Assembly: GCF_001644645.1 (NCBI RefSeq) | Contig: NZ_CP011390.1 | Location: 2,352,001-2,416,000, forward strand | Source: Flavisolibacter tropicus | Lineage (GTDB): Bacteria; Bacteroidota; Bacteroidia; Chitinophagales; Chitinophagaceae | Reading direction: 5' to 3' | Length of the DNA stretch: 64,000 bases | Part shown: positions 33,458 through 42,014 of the stretch, piece by piece | Position numbering within the stretch: position 1 is the first letter of the stretch | Layout of the letters: each line of letters starts with the position of its first letter | Position numbers and translations under genes: made by a program | Notes under the pieces: model-generated | Databases searched by the model: none | What the model was told of the DNA's origin: nothing | Seen by the model: only the letters and a program-made list of their open reading frames with translations

Positions 33458-34299
33458 ATGAGCTTTTTAAATAAACTTTTCGGCAACAATAAAAAAGAGA
33501 ATAGTCAATCTCAATCAAGTATAGAGCAACCTTTAAACAATCAATCTACACCTGGTGCTTTTAGCTTTTTAGTTATCCAAAGCACAACGACTACCTAAAC
33601 ATTGTAGGCAGTGTCTGGAAAGAAGGAATCGAAGGGGCCTTATTTTTACCTATTGGCCATCATATAGAAATTGCAGAAAAGATCGTCATGGATTTGTTTA
33701 GTTGCCAAAATAGTACATACAGGCTTTTTGCATCAAGTTTTGTCGGGTTCATCGAAGACCCTAAAAAGCAACTCCTCCTACCAATGTATCAAAGAGAGCG
33801 TAATCTTTTTGACTCTTTACCTATTGATAGTCCTGAAAGGTATAACTCTCATGCAATAGTTGAAAATCTTATTGTTTCAACTCAGATCCGGATTGTGCTG
33901 GGAGTGGAAAACAATAAAAGCTCAAATCGGCTGGGTCAAGAATGGATAAACCTACTATATGAAATCATAGAAGATTCAATGAATGGTTATCAATGGAACA
34001 GTCATAGCTGGGCGCTTGCCATACTAAATTTCACTCAGTCCTCAACCCAGCGCTTTAAAGACCATTTTGTTAAGTATGAAGAATACTACAAGAAAAATGC
34101 AGGTAAAAATGCGATTATTAGTGAATCACTTTTAAAAGACATAAAAGGTGGAGTCACTGAAACTGAAATGTTCAAAAGTATCAACGACAACTTGGTAATG
34201 GAAAAAGTGGATGCGGCAAAGGAAATACAACTTGAGCCAGACGTTCAAGAACTTATATACGATCTAATTAGTTTCATGAGGCAGAATTACAGTGCCTAG
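33458..34299 (+). pseudogene. Hypothetical gene with a frameshift in a T run
   Basis: The ATG at 33458 opens MSFLNKLFGNNKKENSQSQS and reads to GAFSFLVIQSTTTT before a stop at 33596. The continuing frame reads SYPKHNDYLNIVGSVWKEG, IEGALFLPIGHHIEIAEKIV and then the 203-residue frame from 33688 (MDLFSCQNSTYRLF...). The two join if one T is added to the T5 run at 33566-33570, giving a ~280-residue soluble protein with several helical stretches in its C-terminal half. The break may be a real mutation, a sequencing error in the homopolymer, or programmed slippage. The gene fills the interval between REP copies c and d. Family unknown. Confidence 0.6.
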
Positions 34300-34315
34300 C
34301 CCTTAGCTAGCCTTC

Positions 34316-34916
34316 CGTTGCCGTTGGTCGCCGACCAACGGTTTTATATATCCGAAAAGTGTGTTAACAATTGAAAAGGATCGCTGCCGTTTTCATAATA
34401 TGCTGCAGAGGAATAGTAATAATCTACAGGGTGCGCAACAAGGTTCCACTTCGGCTGACAAGGATTGGCATGGATATAATCAGTTTTCTGTTTCAAGAAC
34501 TTGCCTGAATATAAATCAATGCTCATGGAATCGCGTTTCCAAACCTGGAGTGCTCTGTCGGCCGCATGCACCTGTAACTTAGCATATAGTGCAGGGTTAG
34601 CTTTATTCAAATACTCAAGGATTGCCCTGGCAGTAAACTTTAGAAAGTCACGCTGTACAACTTCTCTTTTCTGTCCTTTACTGATTCGCCAGATCAAGTG
34701 AATATGATTCGGCATAAGTACAGAAGCGCAGACCTTTACCTGGCCTTGTTTTGCCCTAAAACGTAAGGCATCCAAAATGATATGTTTGGCCACATCTTCC
34801 TGCAGCTAGGGCAGCCAATCTTTACACACGGCTGTGAAGTATTGCACGTGATGCTCTTGTTGTACGGACATACACTAATATACTAAAGAACCGTTGGTCG
34901 GCGACAAACGGCAACG
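34316..34916. mobile_element. RAYT element 1: REP - transposase - inverted REP
   Basis: A forward REP (head CGTTG at 34316-34320, perfect palindrome 34321-34341) and an inverted REP (34891-34911 with one mismatch, then CAACG) bracket a RAYT gene on the minus strand. This is the typical organisation of REP-associated tyrosine transposases. The same layout recurs at 41213-41813, with shared outer sequence ACACTAATATACTAAAGAA next to the transposase start. Confidence 0.85.
34344..34871 (-). pseudogene. REP-associated tyrosine transposase (RAYT) with in-frame amber codon
   Basis: A Y1/HUH transposase of the REP-associated type. The full frame runs from ATG 34871 to 34344 (176 codons), exactly the length of the second copy at 41241, but codon ~22 is TAG (34806-34808) where the other copy has TTG. 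The remainder could restart at a GTG (34793), giving 149 residues. It retains the HUH motif MPNHIHLIW and the putative catalytic tyrosine in DYIHANP. It is about four-fifths identical to the second copy by eye. The N-terminal 22 codons lost by the stop would cover the first strand, so activity after restart is doubtful. It is flanked by inverted REPs. Confidence 0.85.
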
Positions 34917-34919
34917 AAA

Positions 34920-34945
34920 AAAACCACTTCCCGAAGGAAGTGGTT
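34920..34945. terminator. Terminator between RAYT element 1 and GH92 gene
   Basis: A perfect 10-bp stem AAACCACTTC / GAAGTGGTTT with loop CCGAAG. On the minus strand it follows the GH92 gene by 70 bases and is followed by TTTTTTCGTTG. Confidence 0.75.
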
Positions 34946-35014
34946 TACGATAAACTCTTTTATTAATAACCGGCTTTTGTTTTCTGTAGGGCATAACCCA
35001 CAACCGCTTGCTCC

Positions 35015-37306
35015 TTATAGCACCGGCGGCATATCCACGCCCCATTTTTTATTGGGCTGCGGTCCCATTGTAAATTCCACGGTAGCACCGTTAAGAATGT
35101 CTGCATGTGTGATATACGCTTTATTATACGCTTTTCCGTTCAGCGTTATGGATTGTATATACGCATTTTCCCTGCCGGCGTTTTTTACCTGCACGGTAAA
35201 CTTTTTACCGTTGGGAAGATCAATGGTAGCCTTGCTTAACACGGGTGAACCAATGGCATAAACACCGTTGGCCGGATTGACGGGGTAAAAACCCATGGCA
35301 CTGAAAATATACCAGGAGGACATCTGCCCGCAATCTTCATTACCGGTATAACCGGCCGGCTGATCATCGTATTGTTCCTGCAATACTTTGTTTATATAAA
35401 ACTGTGTCTTCCACGGCTCACCGGCATAATCGTACAAATAAGCAGCATGATGACTGGGCTCATTGCCATGCGCATACTGCCCGATGAAACCCGATGCGTT
35501 GCCATTCTTCTTTATGGTATCCTGCAGGTTAAAAAATGTATCCAGCTTGGCCACGAAAGCTTGCTTGCCGCCCATCAGGCTCATAAAGTCGGGCACATTG
35601 TGCGGAACATACCAGAGGTACTGCCAGGCATTGCCTTCGGTATAAGGCTGACCGCCATTGCCTCCGTATTGCAAGGGGTTGAAGGGTTCTATCCATTTAC
35701 CATCCTTGTCTTTGGCCCGAAAGAAGCCAGTGCCGCTTTCAAACAGGTTGCGGTAGTTGCCCGAACGTTTAAGGAAGAAATTATAGTCGTCCGTTTTACC
35801 TAACTTTTTTGCCAGTTGCGCCACGCACCAATCATTGTAGGCGGTTTCCAGTGTAATGGACACCGACTGCGACTGCAGGTCTTCTGGCATGTAGCCATAC
35901 TTGTTGTAAATACCAAAAGGCGATTGAATATGATCCCTGGTAGAAGAACCTTTAATGGCTTCATACGCTTTGGCCACATCAAATCCTTTAATGCCTTTCA
36001 GCGCCGCATCCACAATGACGGGAATGGCATGGTTGCCGATCATGCAATAAGTTTCCACGCTCCACAATTGCCAAATGGGCAGAATGCCGTAACTATCGTA
36101 ATGCCGGAGCATGCTGTTAATGAAGCCGGCCGTTCTTTGCTGTTGCACAATGGTGTACAGTGGGTGCGCAGCACGGTAGGTATCCCACAAGGAAAAAGTG
36201 GAGTAATGAATTTTATCAGGAGCGTTGCCGGTGGTATAATCGCCGGCAGGATAATCGCCGTTTACATCAGCCACATTGTTTGGCTGAATAAAGGCATGAT
36301 ACAATCCTGTATAGAAAATACGCTTCTGCTTTTCCGTTCCTTCTACCTGTATTTGTTTTAATTCTTTCTCCCAGGCGTTTTCCGCGTTAGTAACTACCTG
36401 GTCAAAGTTCCACGCCGGAATTTCCGCCGCTAAGTTTTGTTTGGCGTTGGCAATGCTGGTGGCAGAGATGCCTACCTTCACCAACACCTGTTCGTTGGCT
36501 TTGGAGTCAAAGTGTACCACCGCCTTTATGCCTTCGGCGCCCATCACCAGTGGCTTGTTCTCATAAATGCGTTTGCCATCAAACAAAAAACTGCTGGCAA
36601 AAGGGCGAGAAAACTCAGCCCTGAAATAAACCCTTCGCATTTTGGCCCATCCGGTTAGTACGCGGTAGCCTTCAATGGTTTTGTTGTCAACAATTCTTAT
36701 TTCTGCCGAAATAATTTTTGCCGACCGGTTGCCGGTGCCTTTCAGGCGGCTGTGGTCCATATCAATAACAAAACCGGCGCCACTGCTTTGCGGAAAGGTG
36801 TATCGGTGAAACCCGGCATGGGCCGTGGCCGTTAGTTCAGCGTTTACGTTATAGTCCAGCAGGTTAACCTGGTAGTAACCTGGTCTTGCAGACTCCTGGC
36901 TATGGCTAAAAGCCGACCGAAAATCCCTGGACACGCTGTCTTTGTAATCATCAGCAGTTTTGCTGTTGCCGGTGATAGGCATGATAAGCACATCCAGCAG
37001 ATCGGCAATGCCGGTGCCATTGAGGTGGGTATGGCTAAAGCCCACAATGGTTTTATCGTTATAATCATAACCGGAACAGGGCCGGTTTACTTCATGCCTT
37101 GTATCGGGGCTCAGTTGCACAAAGCCAAAGGGCATCGTAGCGCCAGGAAAGGCGCAGCCGGATAAGCTTTTCTTATCAACAGCAGCCGTGCCAATAAAAG
37201 GGTTTACATAAGTAGTGAACTTTTTACCGCCCGTTTGTGCTGACAGTTCTAACACAGCGCACAAAAGGAGCAGCACAGCAACCGGGTAGGTTTGATAGCG
37301 TTTCAT
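35015..37306 (-). CDS. GH92 family alpha-mannosidase
   Basis: A 763-residue exported glycoside hydrolase. Signal MKRYQTYPVAVLLLLCAVLELSAQ, then the N-terminal beta domain (VNPFIGTAAVDKKSLSGCAFPGATMPFGFVQLSPDT) and the (alpha/alpha)6 catalytic domain with HGNEPSHH and GNEDCGQMSSWYIFSAMGFYP, the hallmarks of calcium-dependent GH92 exo-mannosidases. These enzymes trim alpha-linked mannose from N-glycans or mannans, in the periplasm or at the surface. The length is normal. No SusCD pair or other CAZyme is adjacent, so it is not in a canonical polysaccharide locus. It stands alone with a terminator downstream. Confidence 0.96.
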   Translation of the reverse strand: MKRYQTYPVAVLLLLCAVLELSAQTGGKKFTTYVNPFIGTAAVDKKSLSGCAFPGATMPFGFVQLSPDTRHEVNRPCSGYDYNDKTIVGFSHTHLNGTGIADLLDVLIMPITGNSKTADDYKDSVSRDFRSAFSHSQESARPGYYQVNLLDYNVNAELTATAHAGFHRYTFPQSSGAGFVIDMDHSRLKGTGNRSAKIISAEIRIVDNKTIEGYRVLTGWAKMRRVYFRAEFSRPFASSFLFDGKRIYENKPLVMGAEGIKAVVHFDSKANEQVLVKVGISATSIANAKQNLAAEIPAWNFDQVVTNAENAWEKELKQIQVEGTEKQKRIFYTGLYHAFIQPNNVADVNGDYPAGDYTTGNAPDKIHYSTFSLWDTYRAAHPLYTIVQQQRTAGFINSMLRHYDSYGILPIWQLWSVETYCMIGNHAIPVIVDAALKGIKGFDVAKAYEAIKGSSTRDHIQSPFGIYNKYGYMPEDLQSQSVSITLETAYNDWCVAQLAKKLGKTDDYNFFLKRSGNYRNLFESGTGFFRAKDKDGKWIEPFNPLQYGGNGGQPYTEGNAWQYLWYVPHNVPDFMSLMGGKQAFVAKLDTFFNLQDTIKKNGNASGFIGQYAHGNEPSHHAAYLYDYAGEPWKTQFYINKVLQEQYDDQPAGYTGNEDCGQMSSWYIFSAMGFYPVNPANGVYAIGSPVLSKATIDLPNGKKFTVQVKNAGRENAYIQSITLNGKAYNKAYITHADILNGATVEFTMGPQPNKKWGVDMPPVL

Positions 37307-37970
37307 TCAATTCGGGGTTTAATTAGGGTTTTGGCAATACAGATTTTGCTTGTCGGCCTTTGCTCCATAAATGTAGAATAGAAAAGGCCTATTCCGTGAA
37401 AGAATGGCCTTTGGGAAGGGAATATTTTTTTCAGTCGCCCCCATATCTCTTTTCCACAGCCCTTGTGTAGGGGCAAAGGGACACGGCGGTAATCGAGTGG
37501 TTGCATAAATACGGCGGTGATCGTAACCGTTAGGTTGTCTGCTATCTTGTACCTTCGTTGCCGTTGATCGCCACCCGCCAAGGGTTCGAATGTTTTGATG
37601 CTACTACGAGTAGGTTGTTACAGGTTGCTTCTTAGGATACTAAAAAGCAAAGTGCCCATCTCAAAACCCATTACCCATAAGCTCAATCAGTCATTTCCTC
37701 TGTGCCCCTCCCTGCTCTTTGTGTCGCTGTGGTTCTTCCCTCTGCGCGAAACCAACTAGCGCGAAGCGCTCCCTTTAGGAACCGGGGCATGCTGGACAAA
37801 GTCTTTCGAACACTTGGGGTCGCCGACCAACGGCAACGGGGGCGGGGGGTAAGTGCTCAATATTGTTTGATCAGGAATTGTGTTTTCAAGATTCTCAATA
37901 TCCATAATTAGACGATATTAAATCCTGAATATCTTCCATTGAAAGAATATTACGCGCAAACCCTATGTTT
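37307..37970. other. Non-coding gap with REP pair and repeat texts
   Basis: No gene is supported. Apart from the inverted REP-like pair listed separately, the stretch 37741-37780 (GCGCGAAACCAACTAGCGCG then AAGCGCTCCCTTTAGG) closely matches 51691-51730; it contains the hairpin AGCGC-GAA-GCGCT. CCTCTGTGCCCCTCC...GTGTCGCTGTGG resembles text inside the 43.9-44.1 kb element. The first 250 bases upstream of the GH92 start show nothing. Confidence 0.6.
37556..37838. mobile_element. Non-autonomous element bracketed by degenerate inverted REPs
   Basis: A forward REP-like end (CGTTG CCGTTGATCGCC..., then CCAAGGGTTCGAATG) at 37556-37590 faces an inverted end (TTCGAACACTTGGGG, then TCGCCGACCAACGG CAACG) at 37806-37838. 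About 230 non-coding bases lie between them. The outer ends carry a TTCGAA extension found also at 43.9 and 51.5 kb. It is possibly a MITE-like element mobilised by the RAYT. Confidence 0.6.
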
Positions 37971-38630
37971 CTAGCTGATCACCTTAAAATTGAAGGCACC
38001 ATTTTGTGTAGCATTCCAAATACGTAACCATACCGGTAGAATCGCTTCCGTGCCTCTGGCTGAAGAAATATCACCCAGGTCAAGAATATTCTCATTCTTC
38101 CATCCAAATTCATTCAGCAGCACTTTTACTTGTTGCTTAGCGTCAACATCATGGCCACAAATAAAATTCGTATGATCACCACTGTTGATCAAGGCTGGGT
38201 TCACCATTAGTCCGCACCACATTGTGTTTAATGTTTTTACCACTTTGGTTGAGGGGAAGGTTTTCTGTATTTCCTCGCCCAATGAATGGGTATTGCTCAG
38301 TGCAGGAATCAAACTTGGCGGCATTCCCTTGCTAAAGTCCAGCGGGTTGGCAATATCCACTATGATCTTTCCTCCAATGTTCGACTCGCCGGCCATGGTC
38401 AATGCTTCTACGGAAGCACCACCAGCGGTACAATTGAAAATGATCTCACCAAAAGCAGCAGCATCGGCAAAAGTACCGGCACTGGCCTGCCCATTATGTT
38501 TAGCAACAAAAGCCTTTGCTTTTTCATTATCAGCCGTACGGCTTCCCATTTTCACTTCGTGTCCCAGTTCAACTAATCTTGAGCCAATGGCATCACCGAC
38601 CATGCCCGTTCCTAAAACAGCTATTTTCAT
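37971..38630 (-). CDS. F420H2:NADP oxidoreductase-like NAD(P)-binding protein
   Basis: A 219-residue Rossmann protein of the coenzyme F420-dependent NADP reductase family: MKIAVLGTGMVGDAIGSRLVELGHEVKMGSR, then IIFNCTAGGASVEAL and KIIVDIANPLDF. In organisms lacking F420 these proteins act as NADPH-dependent reductases of unknown substrate. No signal peptide. It lies downstream of the aldo/keto reductase on the same strand, with a palindromic terminator between them, so it is probably separately transcribed. Confidence 0.88.
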   Translation of the reverse strand: MKIAVLGTGMVGDAIGSRLVELGHEVKMGSRTADNEKAKAFVAKHNGQASAGTFADAAAFGEIIFNCTAGGASVEALTMAGESNIGGKIIVDIANPLDFSKGMPPSLIPALSNTHSLGEEIQKTFPSTKVVKTLNTMWCGLMVNPALINSGDHTNFICGHDVDAKQQVKVLLNEFGWKNENILDLGDISSARGTEAILPVWLRIWNATQNGAFNFKVIS

Positions 38631-38725
38631 TGTTCTTATTTTTGTTTTGAGTTAATGACTAGGCAAAGTTGATTATTTCGAATGGGGCAGCATGGTCAAT
38701 AACTTGGTTGTGCTGGTAAATTAGT

Positions 38726-38751
38726 GAGCCCTGTTTTGCAAAACAGGGCTC
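38726..38751. terminator. 26-bp perfect palindrome, terminator
   Basis: GAGCCCTGTTTTG immediately followed by its reverse complement CAAAACAGGGCTC, then TTTTTAAAG on the plus strand. It is placed after the aldo/keto reductase stop on the minus strand. Confidence 0.75.
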
Positions 38752-38772
38752 TTTTTAAAGAATGCTTTTGCA

Positions 38773-39762
38773 TCAGTTCACCACCATTCCCATTTGCGGG
38801 GCAGCGTAGCGGGTACCGGCAAAAGCGCCTTCTGGAAAAGTTTTATCCAGCAGATCCAATTCCTCCTTGCTTAACTGAATTTGGGCCGCTTCTATATTTT
38901 CTTGCAGCCGGCTTTTTTTAGTAGTACCAAAAAGGGGCAAGATATCGTTGCCCTTATGCAGTACCCAAGACAAGGCCAACTGGGATGCGGTACACCCTTT
39001 CTGCCCAGCCATTTCCTGCAAAATGGCAACCTTCTTTTTATTCTCTTCGAAGTTTTCACCGGTAAAGCGTGGCGCATGAGCCCTAAAATCAGTGGGTGCA
39101 AACTGGCCCGTAAGCTCACCGGATAAAAGGCCGCGGCTCAACACACCGTAAGCAACAATACCAATTCCTAACTCACGGCAAACCTGTAACAATTCTTTTT
39201 CAATAACACGGGAGGCCAGGGAGTATTCTACCTCTACTGCGGTAATGGGATGCACCTTGTGGGCCCTTCTAATTACTTCGGGACTGGCTTCCGATAAACC
39301 AATATATTTCACTTTACCCTGCTGCACCAGATCCGCAATAGCGCCAACAGTATCTTCTATAGGAATAGCCGGATGAATACGACCAGGTTGGTAAATATCA
39401 ATTGCTTCTACCCCCAGGCGGTTCAGCGAATAGGCAGCAAAGGTTTTAACGGCCTCAGGACGGGTATCAAACCCCAACCAGTCGCCGGAAGGTGAACGCA
39501 GGGCGCCAAACTTCACACTGATTACCGGCTTTTCACTTCTCCCTTTCAGCGCCTCACGAATCAATAACTCATTATGACCCATGCCATAATAATCGCCGGT
39601 ATCCAGGAAATTAATGCCCTTGTCTAGCGCGGCCTTTATGGTTTCAATGCTTTCGGCATCATTGCGGGCTTCTTTGTTTCCATACATATCGCTCATACCC
39701 ATAGTGCCCAGCCCCGGGGCCGCCACTGTTGGGCCTGTTTTGCCTAATTGAATGGTCTTCAT
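38773..39762 (-). CDS. Aldo/keto reductase
   Basis: A 329-residue AKR. Start [24 protein letters not shown]; catalytic elements are D54 and Y58/Y59 ([14 protein letters not shown]), K84 (ISVKFGA) and H130 ([14 protein letters not shown]). [12 protein letters not shown] and [11 protein letters not shown] form the NADPH-binding region. Similar enzymes (YajO/AKR13-like) reduce small aldehydes; the substrate is unknown. It lies 93 bases downstream of a pair of AraC regulators on the same strand, which may control it. Confidence 0.94.
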   Translation of the reverse strand: MKTIQLGKTGPTVAAPGLGTMGMSDMYGNKEARNDAESIETIKAALDKGINFLDTGDYYGMGHNELLIREALKGRSEKPVISVKFGALRSPSGDWLGFDTRPEAVKTFAAYSLNRLGVEAIDIYQPGRIHPAIPIEDTVGAIADLVQQGKVKYIGLSEASPEVIRRAHKVHPITAVEVEYSLASRVIEKELLQVCRELGIGIVAYGVLSRGLLSGELTGQFAPTDFRAHAPRFTGENFEENKKKVAILQEMAGQKGCTASQLALSWVLHKGNDILPLFGTTKKSRLQENIEAAQIQLSKEELDLLDKTFPEGAFAGTRYAAPQMGMVVN

Positions 39763-39855
39763 GTGCTGAATGATTTATACTATTTACTGCAAAAATCAAA
39801 CAGCCTTTTCATTTAGGCATGGTGAAAAGTTCAGGAAAATGATGCAGCGTTCAGG

Positions 39856-40209
39856 TTATGCCGCATGGGCATCACGAAACTTCTTGGGTGTTATCCCGGC
39901 AAAATGCTTGAAGAACTTGCTGAAGTTGGAAGGATCGAAAGTTAGCTGCCTCGCAATTTCAGCAATAGAAAGATCTGTGGTCAAAATGAGCTCTTTGGCT
40001 ATAGCCATCAGTTTCTCTTCATAAATATCGCAGGGAGACCGCTTCAATTCTTCCTGTATTGTATTGCTTAAGTGCGTAGGATGGATGTACAGCAGCGCTG
40101 CAATATCCTGTATTTCAAAAGTAGACATCACATTACCTGATTTTAATTCTTCCAGGTGCTTATCTAGTTCTTTCAAAAAAGCTTCCGTTATTTCCTTTGG
40201 AAGCGTCAT
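39856..40209 (-). CDS. AraC-type DNA-binding domain protein, second of an overlapping pair
   Basis: A 117-residue protein made almost only of an AraC/XylS double helix-turn-helix: FEIQDIAALLYIHPTHLSNTIQEELKRSPCDIYEEKLMAIAKELIL, then LSIAEIARQLTFDPSNFSKFFKHFAGITPKKFRDAHAA. No sensory domain. It overlaps the upstream AraC gene by 4 bases (ATGA), so the two are translationally coupled. The recognition helices are similar to those of the upstream protein (IAQIAWQLNFSDPANFGKFFKRYVGSTPLEFRKA), suggesting a duplication with loss of the sensor. It may form heterodimers or act as a repressor. Confidence 0.85.
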   Translation of the reverse strand: MTLPKEITEAFLKELDKHLEELKSGNVMSTFEIQDIAALLYIHPTHLSNTIQEELKRSPCDIYEEKLMAIAKELILTTDLSIAEIARQLTFDPSNFSKFFKHFAGITPKKFRDAHAA

Positions 40210-41117
40210 TGTATTTTCTCATTTGCTTTACGAAACTCAAGTGGCGTTGAACCCACGTACCGCTTAAAAAATTTACCAAAGTTAGCCGGATCAGAGAAAT
40301 TCAATTGCCAGGCAATCTGGGCTATGTCAAAATTGGTATAAAGGATCAGTGATTTAGCTTCTGCAATGAGTCGATCGTTAATAAAGGCCAGTGCATTTTT
40401 ACCGGAAGCTGCTTTCACTGATTGCGACAGATGGTTGGGTGAAACAAAGAGAAGATGCGCATATTCATCAATCGTTCGCTTTTCTAAATAGTAATTATTC
40501 ACTAGCTGAATAAACTTTTTTAAAAGCGACTGCTGTGGAGTAGTAAAGCCTTGCTCCCACTGGCTAAAGGCAGAGGCGAAGTCTTTCAACTCATACAATA
40601 AAGCCAATAGCTTTAGTGTGGCCACCGTATGCTTTTTGTCATTTGTTTTTTCGTAAGCAGCAAATACTTCTTCGAACAAAGGCGAGAACTCAGTAAAACG
40701 TGATTGATTAAGCTTAAAAAAGTTAGTCTGTACCAAATCAAAAAAAGGGAATTCTTTTTCAAATTCTGGTTTAAAAAAGGAGAAACATTCTTTTTTAAAA
40801 TAGATCAGGTACCCCGAAGCTTGGTTGTCACGAAAAAAGCTGTAAACCAGTCCAGGGGCTTGAAAAACCAAAAAGGAATTGAGTTCCGTAATACTTGTGT
40901 TATCATAAGTAATCTTTGTTTTGCCCGCATTGCTCACGAGTGCTATAAAGTAAAAATCCTTTTTGAATGGAGGTTTATACTGCTCCATTGTAGGCATATT
41001 TTCCTTTAGTCTCAGGCAATATAAATTCGGATCATTAGTCTGATAACCTGATGAAAATGATTGCAGGAACTCGTTAATCTCTTTATAGGCTGGAATTATA
41101 AACGGGTTATCTTTCAC
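40206..41117 (-). CDS. AraC family transcriptional regulator
   Basis: A 303-residue AraC-type regulator with a cupin-like N-terminal domain (residues ~40-160: FKKDFYFIALVSNAGKTKITYDNTSITELNSFLVFQAPGLVYSF) and a C-terminal double helix-turn-helix (TIDEYAHLLFVSPNHLSQSVKAASGKNALAFINDRLIAEA and IAQIAWQLNFSDPANFGKFFKRY). The start is a GTG (41117); the next methionine is internal. It leads a run of same-strand genes (second AraC, aldo/keto reductase) and probably regulates them. The ligand is unknown. Confidence 0.9.
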   Translation of the reverse strand: MKDNPFIIPAYKEINEFLQSFSSGYQTNDPNLYCLRLKENMPTMEQYKPPFKKDFYFIALVSNAGKTKITYDNTSITELNSFLVFQAPGLVYSFFRDNQASGYLIYFKKECFSFFKPEFEKEFPFFDLVQTNFFKLNQSRFTEFSPLFEEVFAAYEKTNDKKHTVATLKLLALLYELKDFASAFSQWEQGFTTPQQSLLKKFIQLVNNYYLEKRTIDEYAHLLFVSPNHLSQSVKAASGKNALAFINDRLIAEAKSLILYTNFDIAQIAWQLNFSDPANFGKFFKRYVGSTPLEFRKANEKIQ

Positions 41118-41212
41118 CGACTAAAGTTAAAGCTACTGATAGGTTTCTACCAAGCACGATCGCCTATTTGTATAAATAGAGGGGAAGCTAAATGCGATTG
41201 ATTTCGCCTAGA

Positions 41213-41813
41213 AGTTGCCGCTAGTCGCCGACCAACGGTTCTATATATCCTGAAAGTGAGTTCGTAATTGAAAAGGATCTCTACCCTCTTCATAATACGC
41301 TGCCGAACAATAGTAGTAATCTGCAGGATGAGCCACCAGTTCCCACTTCGGCTGACATGGGTTGGCATGGATGAAATGAAGTTTTTGCTTCAGGAACTTG
41401 CCCCGATTCAAATCAATGCTCATGGAGTTGCGTTTCCCAACCTGGTAGGCTCTGTCGGCAGCCTGCACCTGCAACTTAGCATATAGTGCGGGGTTAGCTT
41501 TACTCAAATACACCAGTATCTCCCTGGCAGTAAACTTTAGAAAGTCCCGCTGCACGGCTTCTCGCTTGTGTTCTTTATTGATCCGCCAGATCAAGTGAAG
41601 ATGATTGGGCATGAGTACAAAAGCACAGACCTTTACCGGGTTTTGTTTCACCCTAAATTGTAAGGCATCCAAAATGATATGTTTGGCCACATCTTCCTGC
41701 AGCAAGGGCAGCCAATCTTTACACACGGCTGTGAAGTATTGCACGTGATGCTCTTGTTGTACGGACATACACTAATATACTAAAGAACCGTTGGTCACCA
41801 ACCAACCCCAACG
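41213..41813. mobile_element. RAYT element 2: REP - transposase - inverted REP
   Basis: A forward REP (GTTG head, 41218-41238 with arms CCGCTAGTCG / CGACCAACGG) and a degenerate inverted REP (41788-41808, then CAACG) bracket the second RAYT gene on the minus strand, in the same arrangement as element 1. The sequence just upstream of the transposase start is identical in both elements. Confidence 0.85.
41241..41768 (-). CDS. REP-associated tyrosine transposase (RAYT), full-length, Tyr-to-Phe at probable catalytic site
   Basis: A 175-residue Y1/HUH transposase. HUH is MPNHLHLIW (H56, H58); helices QRDFLKFTAREILVYL and KQKLHFIHANPCQPKW follow. Family members have a tyrosine in the YIHxNP segment, thought to attack DNA; here it is F132 (TTC), while the other copy keeps TAT (Tyr). 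The gene is full-length with no stop. If F132 is the catalytic position, this copy may bind REPs but not cut. It lies between inverted REPs. Confidence 0.9.
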   Translation of the reverse strand: MSVQQEHHVQYFTAVCKDWLPLLQEDVAKHIILDALQFRVKQNPVKVCAFVLMPNHLHLIWRINKEHKREAVQRDFLKFTAREILVYLSKANPALYAKLQVQAADRAYQVGKRNSMSIDLNRGKFLKQKLHFIHANPCQPKWELVAHPADYYYCSAAYYEEGRDPFQLRTHFQDI

Positions 41814-42014
41814 ACGGGAAAATGTGTGCTTTATTGCTTTCATCTACTACGAATAGCAAGTGGTAATTTAATACCACTACCAGGAGACATATTGAATAAA
41901 TCTGGCTACCTTAGAAAATACACTATTATAAGCGTTGAACGCCCTGTCTACAGTTTCCCTTACCCAATGGCAACTTATTAGTAAAACGCATGCAGCAGCT
42001 GCAGTCCATCCTTT

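Noticed and set aside
32179..34916. Integron-like cassette array with attC-type sites
   Set aside because: The repeated palindrome is only 21 bp with perfect arms and lacks the GTTRRRY / RYYYAAC core pair and the bulged 60-140 base structure of attC. No integrase is present. REP with RAYT explains it better.
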